A stretch of DNA of 45,038 bases from CAYHPR01 sp964358895 (GTDB lineage Archaea; Micrarchaeota; Micrarchaeia; CABMEP01), in assembly GCA_964358895.1 (NCBI GenBank), contig CAYHPR010000007.1, positions 1-45,038 of the forward strand. Reading direction: 5' to 3'. This document shows positions 16,523 to 24,600 of the stretch, piece by piece. Position 1 is the stretch's first letter, and each line of letters opens with the position of its first letter. The notes below the pieces were generated by a model that saw only the letters and a program-made list of their open reading frames with translations, had not been told where the DNA came from and did not search any database. Both the position numbers and the translations under genes were made by a program.

Positions 16523-17800
16523 TCATTGCCATCCGTCGACTTTGAATTTCCCTGGCGCCGGCAGGGTGTACGCCCCTTTTGAGCTTCCGACCAATTCTCC
16601 TAAATGTTTCAAAGCATCGTAGGAAGTTTGCTCCATTATTTTATCTAGCTTGTAAGTGGAATCCACGATACTGTCGCCAGAAAAAAACTTGTTCGATATG
16701 GGATCTATTTTTTCCTTGAGTTTCTCATAATCTCTGCTAAAATAACCCTTGATGAACAGTGGTTTTCCATCCTCAAGCTTATTGTCGCCCCAGATTATAG
16801 AAAGCGTTTCGGCTACGCGTTCACCGAGCATGTAAGCCGGTTCGGAAGGTATAGCTATCGGCTTCCTGTCGCTTCGCAATAAATTTTGTGTAACGTATTC
16901 TGTAAATGTCTCGTTTAGATACTTGGCATGCGTCCTCGACTCGGCAGCTACCTGCAACAGCGGATTTCCGTTGCAACCAATCCACTGCATACATTCAGCT
17001 ATTTTGTGCGACATAACGTATACTTCGTATTCTGGAACGGATCCGTAGATTATGCCACTGTATTTGCCATGCTTCTGGTTTTCTTTGTTGATCGAATCTT
17101 TATTAAAAAACGCGATATTTGTTCCGTCAAACAGCCTTGCCGTATTCGAGACCAAGGCCGAATCCATAGCGGCGGGAGCACTATCTTTTTCTGCGGCTGT
17201 CAATTTTATCAGCTCATTGTACAATGTCGATGAAACATATGCGCAGACCAATTTATTCTTTTGATATTCGCTCAATACATTTGCAGGAACTGCACTTTCA
17301 GTGAAAAAACTTTCCGCCGCTTGCATGGAAATTCTATTGGCTGGTGGGGTGATCAATTCTTCAACGATTATTCCCTTTCTTTTTAGCATACTTTTTTGTT
17401 GGTCTGTCAACTTGTATTCGATGAAATTGACTACTGCCTTTTTTGCCTCTTCAAAACTTGCAACGGTTTCTATTGCACCTTTTTGAACATCTAACTTCAT
17501 CAGCGCGCCTTCAACTTTTTCGCTTATTTTTTGGAAGGATAGAGGGGCCTTTATTTTTTCAGGAGTGTGTATGCTTTCTGCGGCTTCCAAAAGCATGGTC
17601 GCGAGTTTTGGGTCGGTCTTGTAGTTCGTAATTGCGGCATAGCAGACTGTCCTTTTTTTGTAATCGTCCGCTGACTTGTTGAACGCTGTGATATACTTGT
17701 CAGGAATTCCCATCAAATCATTAACATGCTTTTCCATTTCCTTGCTTACATTTTGTTGGCGCACATAATCTGCGACCTTCATTGTTTCGACTCTTGCCAT
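16523..17800 (-). CDS. uncharacterised 425-residue protein
   Basis: Not recognised. No signal peptide or TM helix. The N-terminal half is helical and charged. In the C-terminal half MSHKIAEC (263-270) and LNETFTEYVT (295-304) recall the layout of zincin metallopeptidases (an H-containing helix, then an NE(G)xTEYxT turn holding the third ligand), but there is no HExxH, so activity cannot be claimed. Composition looks richer in GC than flanking genes. It is probably co-transcribed with the lipoprotein downstream. It could be a degenerate peptidase-like or an accessory interaction protein; this is inference only. Confidence 0.6.
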   Translation of the reverse strand: MARVETMKVADYVRQQNVSKEMEKHVNDLMGIPDKYITAFNKSADDYKKRTVCYAAITNYKTDPKLATMLLEAAESIHTPEKIKAPLSFQKISEKVEGALMKLDVQKGAIETVASFEEAKKAVVNFIEYKLTDQQKSMLKRKGIIVEELITPPANRISMQAAESFFTESAVPANVLSEYQKNKLVCAYVSSTLYNELIKLTAAEKDSAPAAMDSALVSNTARLFDGTNIAFFNKDSINKENQKHGKYSGIIYGSVPEYEVYVMSHKIAECMQWIGCNGNPLLQVAAESRTHAKYLNETFTEYVTQNLLRSDRKPIAIPSEPAYMLGERVAETLSIIWGDNKLEDGKPLFIKGYFSRDYEKLKEKIDPISNKFFSGDSIVDSTYKLDKIMEQTSYDALKHLGELVGSSKGAYTLPAPGKFKVDGWQ

Positions 17801-17929
17801 AAGTTTCTTTTGCTGATAAGTTCTTTAAGTTGTTGCGCTTTGGCGAGGAAGAGTTGTTGGAAGCGGAAGGAATTTACACTAGGTAGGATTATAAAACTCT
17901 TTTAACATCAGACATAATTAGTAGATACT

Positions 17930-18817
17930 ATGATTGTTGGACGAGACTATCAAAGGATTTTCGATAAAGTACTGGCTAAGGTTAAGCCTACTGAGAAGGA
18001 GATAAAAGAGGATTGGGAATTTATAGAAAAACTTGTGGATAAGCTCAACAAAATGACTCCTGAAGACATCTATGTGGAAGTAGCTGGTTCGATTGCTAAG
18101 GGCACAAGCAGAAAAGGAGACAGAGATTTTGATGTGTTTATGCTTTTCTCAAAAAAATATTCGGTGCTTGAATTGATGAGTGATGGACTAAAATATGCTA
18201 AACAAGCTGCGAAAGGAAACAAGTATGAGATTGCATATGCAGAACATCCTTATCTAAGAACATGGATACAAGGAAAAGAGATCGACATTGTTCCGTCTTA
18301 TAAAATCTCAGATATCAGCGAAAGAGTTACATCTGTTGATAGATCACCACTGCACACTCGGTATATCAACTCAGTAATGAATGACTCACAGAAGGATGAT
18401 GTAAGGCTGCTCAAACAATTTCTGAAAGGAAGCGGCATTTATGGTGCAGAAGGACGAATACAGGGTTTCTCAGGCTACTTGTGTGAATTACTTATAGTCG
18501 CACATAAAAATTTCGTTGGCCTGCTTGAAACTGCTTCAAAATGGAAAGAGGTTCCAACATTTGACATTGAAAAGAAAAGAATGCCAAGTGAACTTAAGAA
18601 AAAATTTCCAAATTCTGCAATGATTGTTATTGATCCAGTTGATGAGAATAGAAACGTTGCTGCAGCAGTCTCGAAAACCTCCCTATCTATTTTGATCCAT
18701 TCATCGAGGGAATTTCTTAGAAAACCGTCAATCAATTACTTTTTCCCTCCTGAAAAAAAGATTAACAAAAAATGGATAGAAACCCAACTGAAACAAAGAG
18801 ATTCACTAATGCTTTGA
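17930..18817 (+). CDS. cca: CCA-adding enzyme, N-terminal catalytic part ending at an in-frame UGA
   Basis: Archaeal class I CCA tRNA nucleotidyltransferase, which adds or repairs the 3' CCA of tRNAs without a template. The head domain has AGSIAKGTSRKGDRDFDVFML with the two metal aspartates at about 66 and 68, and the third carboxylate in EIDIVPSY (Asp119). The central domain follows (TRYINSVMNDSQKDDVRLLKQFLKG; QGFSGYLCELLI). The frame stops at TGA (18815-18817) after residue 295, where family members continue for about 150 more residues; those residues are encoded immediately downstream in the same frame. An isolated N-terminal part lacks the tail that grips the tRNA T-arm. Confidence 0.9.
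   Translation: MIVGRDYQRIFDKVLAKVKPTEKEIKEDWEFIEKLVDKLNKMTPEDIYVEVAGSIAKGTSRKGDRDFDVFMLFSKKYSVLELMSDGLKYAKQAAKGNKYEIAYAEHPYLRTWIQGKEIDIVPSYKISDISERVTSVDRSPLHTRYINSVMNDSQKDDVRLLKQFLKGSGIYGAEGRIQGFSGYLCELLIVAHKNFVGLLETASKWKEVPTFDIEKKRMPSELKKKFPNSAMIVIDPVDENRNVAAAVSKTSLSILIHSSREFLRKPSINYFFPPEKKINKKWIETQLKQRDSLML
18815..18817 (+). other. in-frame UGA interrupting cca
   Basis: The codon series ATG CTT TGA GTA GAA CTT GAA AAG keeps frame on both sides. Family similarity continues directly after it (EKPQVVEDILWPQL). Many other genes here (rad50, gatA, GT39) use TGA as a genuine stop, so the codon is not simply reassigned. Confidence 0.85.
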
Positions 18818-19294
18818 GTAGAACTTGAAAAGCCGCAGGTTGTTGAAGACATATTATGGCCACAGCTTTACAAATTTGCAGATAAAGTCAGCCAAAGAGC
18901 AAAAGAAAATGGGTTCTCGACATTTGATACAGATATTGCTGAAAAGAATGGGAAATTGCTTGTACTTTTTGAGTTTGAGATTTATCAGCTACCAGAAATG
19001 AAAAAAGTAATTGGGCCTCCTCTCTGGTTTAAGGAAGATGTAGAGGAATTCGTAAAGAAACACAAAGTGATAGAACCAATCTGGTTTGAACATGACAGAA
19101 TACTTTCGTTGTCCAAAAGACGATTTAAAAAAGTTGAAGAACTTTTGACGGACATAAAGAAAAAGTCAAAGTCTTACGGCGTTCCTCCAGATATCAACAA
19201 GAAGATGCAAAAAGCAAAGATACTTGAACTTTCGGAGATTAAAAAAAGATATATAGAATTCTTATACAACTATTTACAGAAACGAAATTTATAA
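18818..19294 (+). pseudogene. cca: C-terminal part of the CCA-adding enzyme, same frame after the UGA
   Basis: The segment VELEKPQVVEDILWPQLYKF, then GKLLVLFEFEIYQLPEMKKV, IGPPLWFKEDVEEFVKKHK and a basic C-terminal helix, matches the body and tail domains of archaeal CCA-adding enzymes. Joined to the upstream part through one residue in place of the UGA it gives a protein of about 454 residues, the normal family length. No good start codon exists at the junction: the first in-frame candidates are TTG at 18956 and an ATG near 18998, both inside the domain. The possibilities are readthrough, a sequencing or assembly error, or a recent nonsense mutation; the extensive preserved frame argues against an old pseudogene. 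Confidence 0.75.
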
Positions 19295-19342
19295 TCGTAA
19301 AGAAAGCAATAACTAGGAGAGAATATAGAAGTAAATAAACAA

Positions 19343-19373
19343 CTAGGAAGTAATAGAAACCGTAGGTGTCTAT
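19343..19373 (+). promoter_or_regulatory. conserved leader element upstream of gatC
   Basis: CTAGG (19343-19347) is followed 10 bases later by AAACCGTAGGT (19357-19367), 17 bases before the ATG. Another CTAGG box is at 19313-19317. The same arrangement precedes the L10e gene and the VirB4-like ATPase gene. The GTAGGTG part may serve as ribosome-binding site; the rest is longer than needed for that. Confidence 0.55.
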
Positions 19374-19655
19374 ATGGATAAGGAAACTGTAAAAAAAGTG
19401 GCGACTGTTGCCAGACTTCATCTTGAAGAAAATGAAGTTGAGGAGTTGGCAATTGAGTTAGAAAAAATTCTGGAACATTTTTCTAAAATAAAAGATCTCA
19501 AAACAGAAGATGAAATGTACTATGTGCAAGATATTGAGAATGAATATCGAGTAGATAAAGAAAGAACTGTTGATGAAAAGAACTCTGAGGATATAAGAAA
19601 ACAATTTACTAAAACGGAAGAGAAGTATCTTTCTGCTCCTAAATCAATCAAATAG
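19374..19655 (+). CDS. gatC: Asp/Glu-tRNA amidotransferase subunit C
   Basis: 93 residues. The start VKKVATVARLHLEENEVEELAIELEKILEHF is the conserved GatC helical segment, and the C-terminal part (VDEKNSEDIRKQF) is the extended belt that wraps GatA and GatB. It stabilises the GatCAB complex, which converts mischarged Asp-tRNA(Asn) and/or Glu-tRNA(Gln). It is followed after 25 bases by gatA and then gatB in the same operon. The conserved CTAGG/AAACCGTAGGT leader lies directly upstream. Confidence 0.9.
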   Translation: MDKETVKKVATVARLHLEENEVEELAIELEKILEHFSKIKDLKTEDEMYYVQDIENEYRVDKERTVDEKNSEDIRKQFTKTEEKYLSAPKSIK

Positions 19656-19680
19656 CACATCTACAGTGATACGTGGGATT

Positions 19681-20991
19681 ATGATTAATATTGAAAATGC
19701 AACAGAGAATGTTCATAAAAAAATTGAAATAATCAAAAAGAATGATACGGCCATTCATGCGTTCATTGAGATTTATGAAAATGATGCAATTGAAAGAGCT
19801 AAGGAGATTGATAAAAAAATAAAGAAAGGGAATGGAGGAAAACTTGCAGGCCTTGTAATTGCTGTAAAGAATAACATTGCTGTTAAAGGAAAAAAGTTAA
19901 CGTGTGCATCGAAGATGCTTGAACAACATACTGCTACTTACAATGCAACTGTAATTGAACGATTGATTAACGAAGATGCAGTTATAATTGGAAGCACTAA
20001 CTTGGATGAATTTGCTTGCGGCAGTGATACGACACATAGTGCATTCTTTAGCACTAAGAATCCTACTGACACCTCTCGTGTTCCTGGCGGTTCGTCAGGA
20101 GGAAGTGGTGCAGCCGTTGCTGCAGATATGTGTGATGCAGCTATTGGCAGTGATACAGGAGGATCAATCAGATGTCCTGCGGCATTCTGCCGTGTTTTTG
20201 GATTTAAGCCGACTTATGGAGCTGTATCTCGATATGGCTTAGTAGACATGGCTATGTCACTTGATCAGATAGGTCCGCTGTCAAAAGACAAAGAAACAAC
20301 TAAACTATTATTTGATGTAATAAAAGGTAAAGATCCAAAGGATCCAACTACTTCTCTTTTCGAAGAAAAAAAAGGGACGGTCAAATCTATAGGAGTTCCG
20401 AAAGAATTTTTTGAGGGAGTCCAAACAGACATTGCTAAATCTGTGAAAATAAAAATAAAAGAACTAGAAAAAAAGTATGAGATTGTAGAGATCTCATTGC
20501 CTTCTGTCAAGTATTCAATTCCGATTTATTATTTACTGATGGCAGCTGAATTCTCTTCAGGAATGCAGAAATATGACGGGTTGAGATATGGTTCACCTGC
20601 AGACAGAACCAGAGAATTGTACAACTCATTTCAAACTATTCGCGGTGCAACATTTGGAAAAGAGGTCAAACGAAGGATAATGCTTGGCACGTATATAACA
20701 ATGAAGGAATTTAGAGAGGCATGGTATACTCAGACACTTCGGGCTAGAAAACTTCTACAGTCTGAATTCAATAAAGCTCTGCAAAAAGTTGATGTTATCG
20801 CAGGACCGGCTATGCCAACTGAAGCATGGAAATTTGGCGAAAAAATGGATCCTGTTGAGATGTATTCCGCGGACATTCTTACTGTAAGTGCAAATCTGGC
20901 GGGTTTGCCGGCACTTGTCGAACCTCTTGAACACGGCGCATTCCAGATTCATGGCAGACATTTCGAAGATTCAACATTGTTCAATTTGTGA
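19681..20991 (+). CDS. gatA: Asp/Glu-tRNA amidotransferase subunit A
   Basis: Glutaminase subunit that releases ammonia from glutamine for GatB. It has the amidase Ser-cisSer-Lys triad: lysine in VIAVKNN (residue 63), cis-serine in PGGSSGGSGAA, and nucleophile in IGSDTGGSIRCPA (residue 162). The ATG at 19681 is taken as the start because AGTGAT lies 10 bases upstream and it fits the family N-terminus; a GTG at 19666 is in frame but improbable. With 436 residues it is somewhat shorter than bacterial GatA (about 480); the shortfall is in the C-terminal half. gatB follows, in the same frame after a single TGA. Confidence 0.95.
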   Translation: MINIENATENVHKKIEIIKKNDTAIHAFIEIYENDAIERAKEIDKKIKKGNGGKLAGLVIAVKNNIAVKGKKLTCASKMLEQHTATYNATVIERLINEDAVIIGSTNLDEFACGSDTTHSAFFSTKNPTDTSRVPGGSSGGSGAAVAADMCDAAIGSDTGGSIRCPAAFCRVFGFKPTYGAVSRYGLVDMAMSLDQIGPLSKDKETTKLLFDVIKGKDPKDPTTSLFEEKKGTVKSIGVPKEFFEGVQTDIAKSVKIKIKELEKKYEIVEISLPSVKYSIPIYYLLMAAEFSSGMQKYDGLRYGSPADRTRELYNSFQTIRGATFGKEVKRRIMLGTYITMKEFREAWYTQTLRARKLLQSEFNKALQKVDVIAGPAMPTEAWKFGEKMDPVEMYSADILTVSANLAGLPALVEPLEHGAFQIHGRHFEDSTLFNL

Positions 20992-21009
20992 TTTGTGGAT
21001 TGTGATTTC

Positions 21010-22377
21010 ATGGTTAGCGTAATGATTGGTTTAGAGATTCATGTGCAACTGAAGACACGTAGTAAATTGTTCTGTGATTGTCCGACGAACTATCTGGATG
21101 TAGAACCAAACACAAACTTGTGTCCAACTTGTACAGCTCAACCTGGATCAAAACCGTACTCTCTTAACAAACAAGCACTTGATAATCTACTAAAGATTGG
21201 ACTTGCATTAAACTGTAAAATAGTTGATGAAACAGTTATTCAAAGAAAACATTATTTTTATCCAGACCTTCCGTCCGGATATCAGAGGACATCGAAGCCC
21301 ATAGGTATTGATGGCAGACTTGGAGAGATTAGGATAAGAGAAGTCCATATCGAAGAGGATCCAGGCAGATATGAATTAAGAGATGGAACAGTTGATTACA
21401 ACCGAGCAGGTGTTCCACTTATTGAGATTGTAACCGAACCAGATATGAAAACTCCTGAAGAAGCAAGAAAATTCCTTGATGAACTTGCAGCTGTCCTTAA
21501 TTATCTTGATGCAAGACGTGATGAACCGGGCTCCACAAGAGTTGATGCTAACGTCAGCATAGAAGGGGGCACGCGTGTAGAAGTGAAAAATATCAATTCC
21601 TTCAAAGGAGTCTATGCTGCATTAATGTATGAGATTGTAAGGCAACAAAGTGTTCTTAGGAAAGGCCAGAAGGTTGAGATGGAAACTAGACATTTTGATG
21701 AAGCAACTGGAACCACGTCAACAATGAGAAAGAAAGAAAGTGAAGCAGACTATCGCTACTTTCCAGATCCAGATGTGCCACCACTAAAAATAACTGCAGA
21801 GACCGTTGAGCAAATAAAGAAAACAATGCCAGAACTCCCTCGCGCGAAGGCTGCGAGATTTGCTGAGACGTATAAGATACGTGGAGAGGATGCATGGATT
21901 CTTGTCAGTGAAATTGAAGTTGCTAACCTGTTTGAACAGTTATCGAAAGGATTTGAACCTCAAAAAGTTGCACTTTGGATACGAGGTCCACTGAAGAAGC
22001 AGCTGAATTACAGAGATCTGATGCTCAAAGATTTGATGGATAAAGGAGTAAAAGAGCAATGGCTGACGGCAGTGCTTTCTATGTTTCTAAATGAGGAAGT
22101 AACTGATAAGGGAATGGAACAGATTCTAATCGGAGTTATAGACAAAAAGAAAGACCCTGCAATTCTTAAGAGAGAATTAGGACTGGAAAAGATCGAAGAT
22201 CTGAAAGAAATAGAAAAAATAATTGACTCTGTTGTTGCCGCAAACCAAAAAGCAATCAATGACTATAACACCGGTGAAGAGAAGGCTTTGAATTTTGTTG
22301 TCGGCCAGGTCGTTAGGATGACAAAAGGAAAGATAGATTCGAAACTAGCCAAAGAACTAATTTTGAAGAAAATATAA
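21010..22377 (+). CDS. gatB: Asp/Glu-tRNA amidotransferase subunit B
   Basis: Kinase/transamidase subunit that phosphorylates and amidates tRNA-bound Asp or Glu. The N-terminal cradle has MIGLEIHVQLKTRSKLFC. The zinc cysteines are in FCDCP and CPTCT, the catalytic-site sequences in HYFYPDLPSGYQ, VHIEEDPGR and DYNRAGVPLIEI, and the C-terminal helical/YqeY tail ends in FVVGQVVRMTKGKID. 455 residues. The ATG at 21010 was chosen because GTGATTTC precedes it closely, the same ribosome-site pattern as at gatE. Last gene of the gatCAB operon. Confidence 0.95.
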   Translation: MVSVMIGLEIHVQLKTRSKLFCDCPTNYLDVEPNTNLCPTCTAQPGSKPYSLNKQALDNLLKIGLALNCKIVDETVIQRKHYFYPDLPSGYQRTSKPIGIDGRLGEIRIREVHIEEDPGRYELRDGTVDYNRAGVPLIEIVTEPDMKTPEEARKFLDELAAVLNYLDARRDEPGSTRVDANVSIEGGTRVEVKNINSFKGVYAALMYEIVRQQSVLRKGQKVEMETRHFDEATGTTSTMRKKESEADYRYFPDPDVPPLKITAETVEQIKKTMPELPRAKAARFAETYKIRGEDAWILVSEIEVANLFEQLSKGFEPQKVALWIRGPLKKQLNYRDLMLKDLMDKGVKEQWLTAVLSMFLNEEVTDKGMEQILIGVIDKKKDPAILKRELGLEKIEDLKEIEKIIDSVVAANQKAINDYNTGEEKALNFVVGQVVRMTKGKIDSKLAKELILKKI

Positions 22378-22400
22378 AATCTAAAAAAGGATAAACGGAC

Positions 22401-22553
22401 TTATTTTTGAGATAAAATCAAAAGACCCCAGATCAATGAAAGAAGAGCCCATACATAATTTACTTCATCTGGCAAATTGAGTATGACAGTTATTGCGATG
22501 AAAAAAGCAAGGAATATTGCACCGCCACCTAAAACCAATTTTGGAACCTTCAT
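22401..22553 (-). CDS. small two-helix membrane protein (50 residues)
   Basis: A short frame starting MKVPKLVLGGGAIFLAF with two hydrophobic helices (about 6-24 and 33-47) separated by NLPDEVNY. The hydrophobic-hinge-hydrophobic pattern and the clean stop argue for a real gene. No family recognised. It lies downstream of the DUF3566-like gene but is separated from it by a U-rich stretch that probably ends that transcript. Confidence 0.5.
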   Translation of the reverse strand: MKVPKLVLGGGAIFLAFFIAITVILNLPDEVNYVWALLSLIWGLLILSQK

Positions 22554-22574
22554 TTAAACACCGAAGACTTAACG

Positions 22575-22613
22575 AAAATAATAAAAAAATTAAAAAAAAT
22601 AAAAAATTAAAAA
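22575..22613 (-). terminator. U-rich terminator downstream of the gene at 22621-22899
   Basis: On the minus strand this is a run of T-tracts (several blocks of 6-8 T broken by single A or AA) beginning about 8 bases after the stop codon. Oligo-T tracts are the usual archaeal termination signal; no strong hairpin is needed or seen. Confidence 0.55.
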
Positions 22614-22620
22614 TGAAAGG

Positions 22621-22899
22621 TTACATTTCGACTTCGATATCGTAGCCTTTCGAGACATGTAGTGCGAAGTTCTTTGCTGATGAAACAACTCCGTGCCCAA
22701 TCCATCCAAGTATTGAAGCAGTTATTGGCGCAAGAACAATTACAATAATTGCATTAACTTGCCCGAGTAATAGGGCTGGGATTGCATAGATAAGTCCTAC
22801 GACAAATCCAATAATACCCCAAAAGACTGCACCTGCTACCATCGATTTTCTAACATCAACTGATTTTATCCTTATTGTAGTTTTTTTTCCTTTAGCCAT
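22621..22899 (-). CDS. two-TM membrane protein, DUF3566-like
   Basis: 92 residues. A basic N-terminus (KGKKTTIRIKSVDVRKS) precedes two TM helices (AGAVFWGIIGFVVGLIYAI and AIIVIVLAPITASILGWI), with a short C-terminal tail containing a second beta stretch. The layout resembles small DUF3566-type membrane proteins of archaea and actinobacteria, whose role is unknown. Start at 22899 because GGGTGA lies 6 bases upstream; a GTG within that site (22908) is also in frame. Confidence 0.65.
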   Translation of the reverse strand: MAKGKKTTIRIKSVDVRKSMVAGAVFWGIIGFVVGLIYAIPALLLGQVNAIIVIVLAPITASILGWIGHGVVSSAKNFALHVSKGYDIEVEM

Positions 22900-23035
22900 T
22901 AATTTCACCCACGCGGCTATTTGAAAGGAGGGTATTTAAATACATTTTGCATAACAATATTCAGACAGCTAATTCTAATAGAATCTAGCTAGATATGAAT
23001 CAAAAAAAGGAAATCCTAGGAAAGTAAATGTGTTT

Positions 23036-23067
23036 CTAGGAAATGATAAAAACCGTAGGTTGTTATT
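23036..23067 (+). promoter_or_regulatory. conserved leader element upstream of the L10e gene
   Basis: CTAGG (23036-23040), 10 bases to AAACCGTAGGT (23050-23060), then 18 bases from that element's first base to the ATG. A second CTAGG box lies at 23016-23020. Nearly the same sequence occurs before the VirB4-like ATPase gene and, with changes, before gatC. Confidence 0.55.
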
Positions 23068-23616
23068 ATGGGATTAAGACCAGGAAGAATTGTACGTGAA
23101 ATTAAGAAGCCGGCATGGGCTCGCTTCTCTAAAAAAAAGCCACGTAAGAGCTACGTAAAGTCAATGCCACATAATGCTATTCAGGTTACTACGATGGGCG
23201 TACAGTCCGGTTATTACACAGTTCGTGTTGATCTAGTCGCAACTAGACCGATTCAAGCAAGAGATAACTCTATAGAAGCAGCAAGACAGGCAGCGAACAA
23301 GTATCTAGAAGCAAAGATGCCGGGCCGTTACCACTTATTTCTGAGAGTATTTCCTCACCATGTAATCCGAGAGATCAAGATGGCTTTAGGAGCAGGTGCT
23401 GATCGTATTCAGCAAGGTATGGCACACGCATGGGGCAGACCATCAGACAGAGCTGCACGTATGTATCCTGGAACTATTTTCCTTACTGCACGAGTTATGC
23501 CTCCAGACGTTATACACGTTAAGGAAGCATATAGACGTGCAAAGAACAAACTGTCCGGATCGTATACAATAAAAACGATCGAAGAAACAGTTGGTAAGCC
23601 TCCAGTTGAAGAATAA
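23068..23616 (+). CDS. rpl10e: ribosomal protein L10e (uL16)
   Basis: Large-subunit protein near the A-site and the tRNA acceptor, the archaeal counterpart of bacterial L16. The N-terminus GLRPGRIVREIKKPAWARFS is basic and conserved, and FPHHVIREIKMALGAGADRIQQGMAHAWGRPS is the L10e/L16 core with the Arg/Gly-rich loop. 182 residues, normal. It carries the conserved CTAGG/AAACCGTAGGT leader. A small gene follows within 10 bases. Confidence 0.96.
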   Translation: MGLRPGRIVREIKKPAWARFSKKKPRKSYVKSMPHNAIQVTTMGVQSGYYTVRVDLVATRPIQARDNSIEAARQAANKYLEAKMPGRYHLFLRVFPHHVIREIKMALGAGADRIQQGMAHAWGRPSDRAARMYPGTIFLTARVMPPDVIHVKEAYRRAKNKLSGSYTIKTIEETVGKPPVEE

Positions 23617-23626
23617 TTGGGATCAT

Positions 23627-23851
23627 ATGTTGAACTCTAAAAACTTGGGTAAACATATGGGACAAAAAATGGTCAGATATAAAGACCTGGCAAAATCTAA
23701 AGACAGCGTAGAACGATTTTTTAGATTACCAAGAGAAACTATAAATAAAATATGTGAAGATCAGGTTAGAAAGATAGAAGCAGCAATCGATGAGTTTGAC
23801 AGGAAAAATAGGCCACGAGATCCTTTAGCTCTTTATAGACTGATAGTTTAA
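23627..23851 (+). CDS. small charged protein downstream of L10e, unknown
   Basis: 74 residues from the ATG at 23627. Other in-frame starts are at 23657 (preceded by GGGT) and 23669. The core SVERFFRLPRETINKICEDQVRKIEAAIDEFDRKNRPRDPLALYRL is helical and charged, with no recognised domain. Proximity to L10e suggests co-transcription and perhaps a translation-related role, which is inference from position only. Its stop region overlaps the end of the convergent vapC gene by 4 bases. Confidence 0.55.
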   Translation: MLNSKNLGKHMGQKMVRYKDLAKSKDSVERFFRLPRETINKICEDQVRKIEAAIDEFDRKNRPRDPLALYRLIV

Positions 23852-24225
23852 CCTAGATAGATTACGTCTCGCTTATTTTTGAAATGTGGATCTCCAGTTA
23901 ACACGTGTCCAGCGTATCTATTGGCAGTCGCATAAACAAAAGAGTCTATTGCAGGTAATTTTTCATTTAAATGTGAATTAGCTGCAGAAATAGCAAGCTC
24001 TTCATCTATTTCACTAACCTTAGCTATTTGTTTTATAGTTGCAAGGAAGGCTATCGCCTCTTCCACACTCCTTTTTTCTTTCAATCGGTAATAAACTTCA
24101 TACAGATTTAGAGTTGTAGTTATAATCTTATTCTGCTTATCCAATAAGTACCCTAATACTTCCTCTGATTGTTTATTTTCTTCTAAAATGGCAAGCCAAG
24201 CCCAACTATCTACGATAAGGATCAT
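23848..24225 (-). CDS. vapC: VapC-type PIN-domain ribonuclease toxin
   Basis: A 125-residue PIN domain with the expected acidic metal-binding residues: Asp in LIVDSWAWLAI, Glu in TLNLYEVYYRL, Asp in PAIDSFVYATA and Asp in VLTGDPHF. Such toxins cleave RNA (tRNA, rRNA or mRNA) when not bound by their antitoxin. The start at 24225 overlaps the end of the antitoxin gene by 20 bases; an ATG at 24240 is in frame and would lengthen the overlap. Overlap and gene order (antitoxin first) are typical of VapBC operons. Confidence 0.87.
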   Translation of the reverse strand: MILIVDSWAWLAILEENKQSEEVLGYLLDKQNKIITTTLNLYEVYYRLKEKRSVEEAIAFLATIKQIAKVSEIDEELAISAANSHLNEKLPAIDSFVYATANRYAGHVLTGDPHFKNKRDVIYLG

Positions 24226-24439
24226 TCCAATCTTCCTCATGCTCTTTAAGGTAGTCCTTCAATATTCCTTTAGCTTTTCCTTTCCATTCACGAATGTCTC
24301 TTACTGGGAAAAGATGGACATCTTTATTCTTCCTATCATATACTACTTCAAATTTATCACAATTAACCTCTTCTCGTATCTCTTTTGGGATTACTACCCT
24401 GCCAAATTTATCTAGCTCAACAAACATCTTCTCGGACAT
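24206..24439 (-). CDS. vapB: VapB-type AbrB/SpoVT-fold antitoxin
   Basis: 77 residues from the ATG at 24439. The N-terminus VELDKFGRVVIPKEIREEV is the AbrB swapped-hairpin DNA-binding sequence, and the C-terminal half (WKGKAKGILKDYLKEHEEDW) is the acidic toxin-binding tail. The frame is open further upstream, but that part has no family similarity and lies across AT-rich DNA likely to hold the promoter. It probably represses its own operon as a complex with VapC. Confidence 0.85.
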   Translation of the reverse strand: MSEKMFVELDKFGRVVIPKEIREEVNCDKFEVVYDRKNKDVHLFPVRDIREWKGKAKGILKDYLKEHEEDWNDPYRR

Positions 24440-24570
24440 ATTACCTGTAATTATATTATTGCCAATATTTTTAAATTTTGGCAATTCGTAATCTGCAGTC
24501 ACCATAAAGCTAAGAAAGAGCCATTCAAAATAAGGATATGCGGTGGCATTCAACCACAAGTTTTCGAAAG

Positions 24571-24583
24571 TTTTTTATTATAC
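24571..24583 (+). promoter_or_regulatory. TATA box (leaderless gene at 24601)
   Basis: TTTTTATTATACA is centred about 24 bases upstream of the ATG at 24601. Confidence 0.45.
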
Positions 24584-24600
24584 ACCTTTTATAGTCTAGC

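Noticed and set aside
16523..17800. Zinc metallopeptidase
   Set aside because: There is no HExxH; the resemblance to NEGxTEYxT alone is insufficient.
18815..18817. UGA as a reassigned sense codon in this genome
   Set aside because: rad50, gatA, gatE, the Lon-like protease, GT4 and GT39 genes all end in UGA at the expected family C-terminus, so UGA is a working stop here.
18815..18817. Selenocysteine insertion at the cca UGA
   Set aside because: CCA-adding enzymes are not known selenoproteins, and I did not recognise a SECIS-like element downstream. It cannot be excluded completely.
19681..22377. GatA-GatB fusion by readthrough, since the two genes are in one frame with only TGA between them
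   Set aside because: Both proteins are complete with normal termini, and gatB has its own GTGATTTC ribosome site. rad50-eno and gatD-gatE show the same chance frame agreement.
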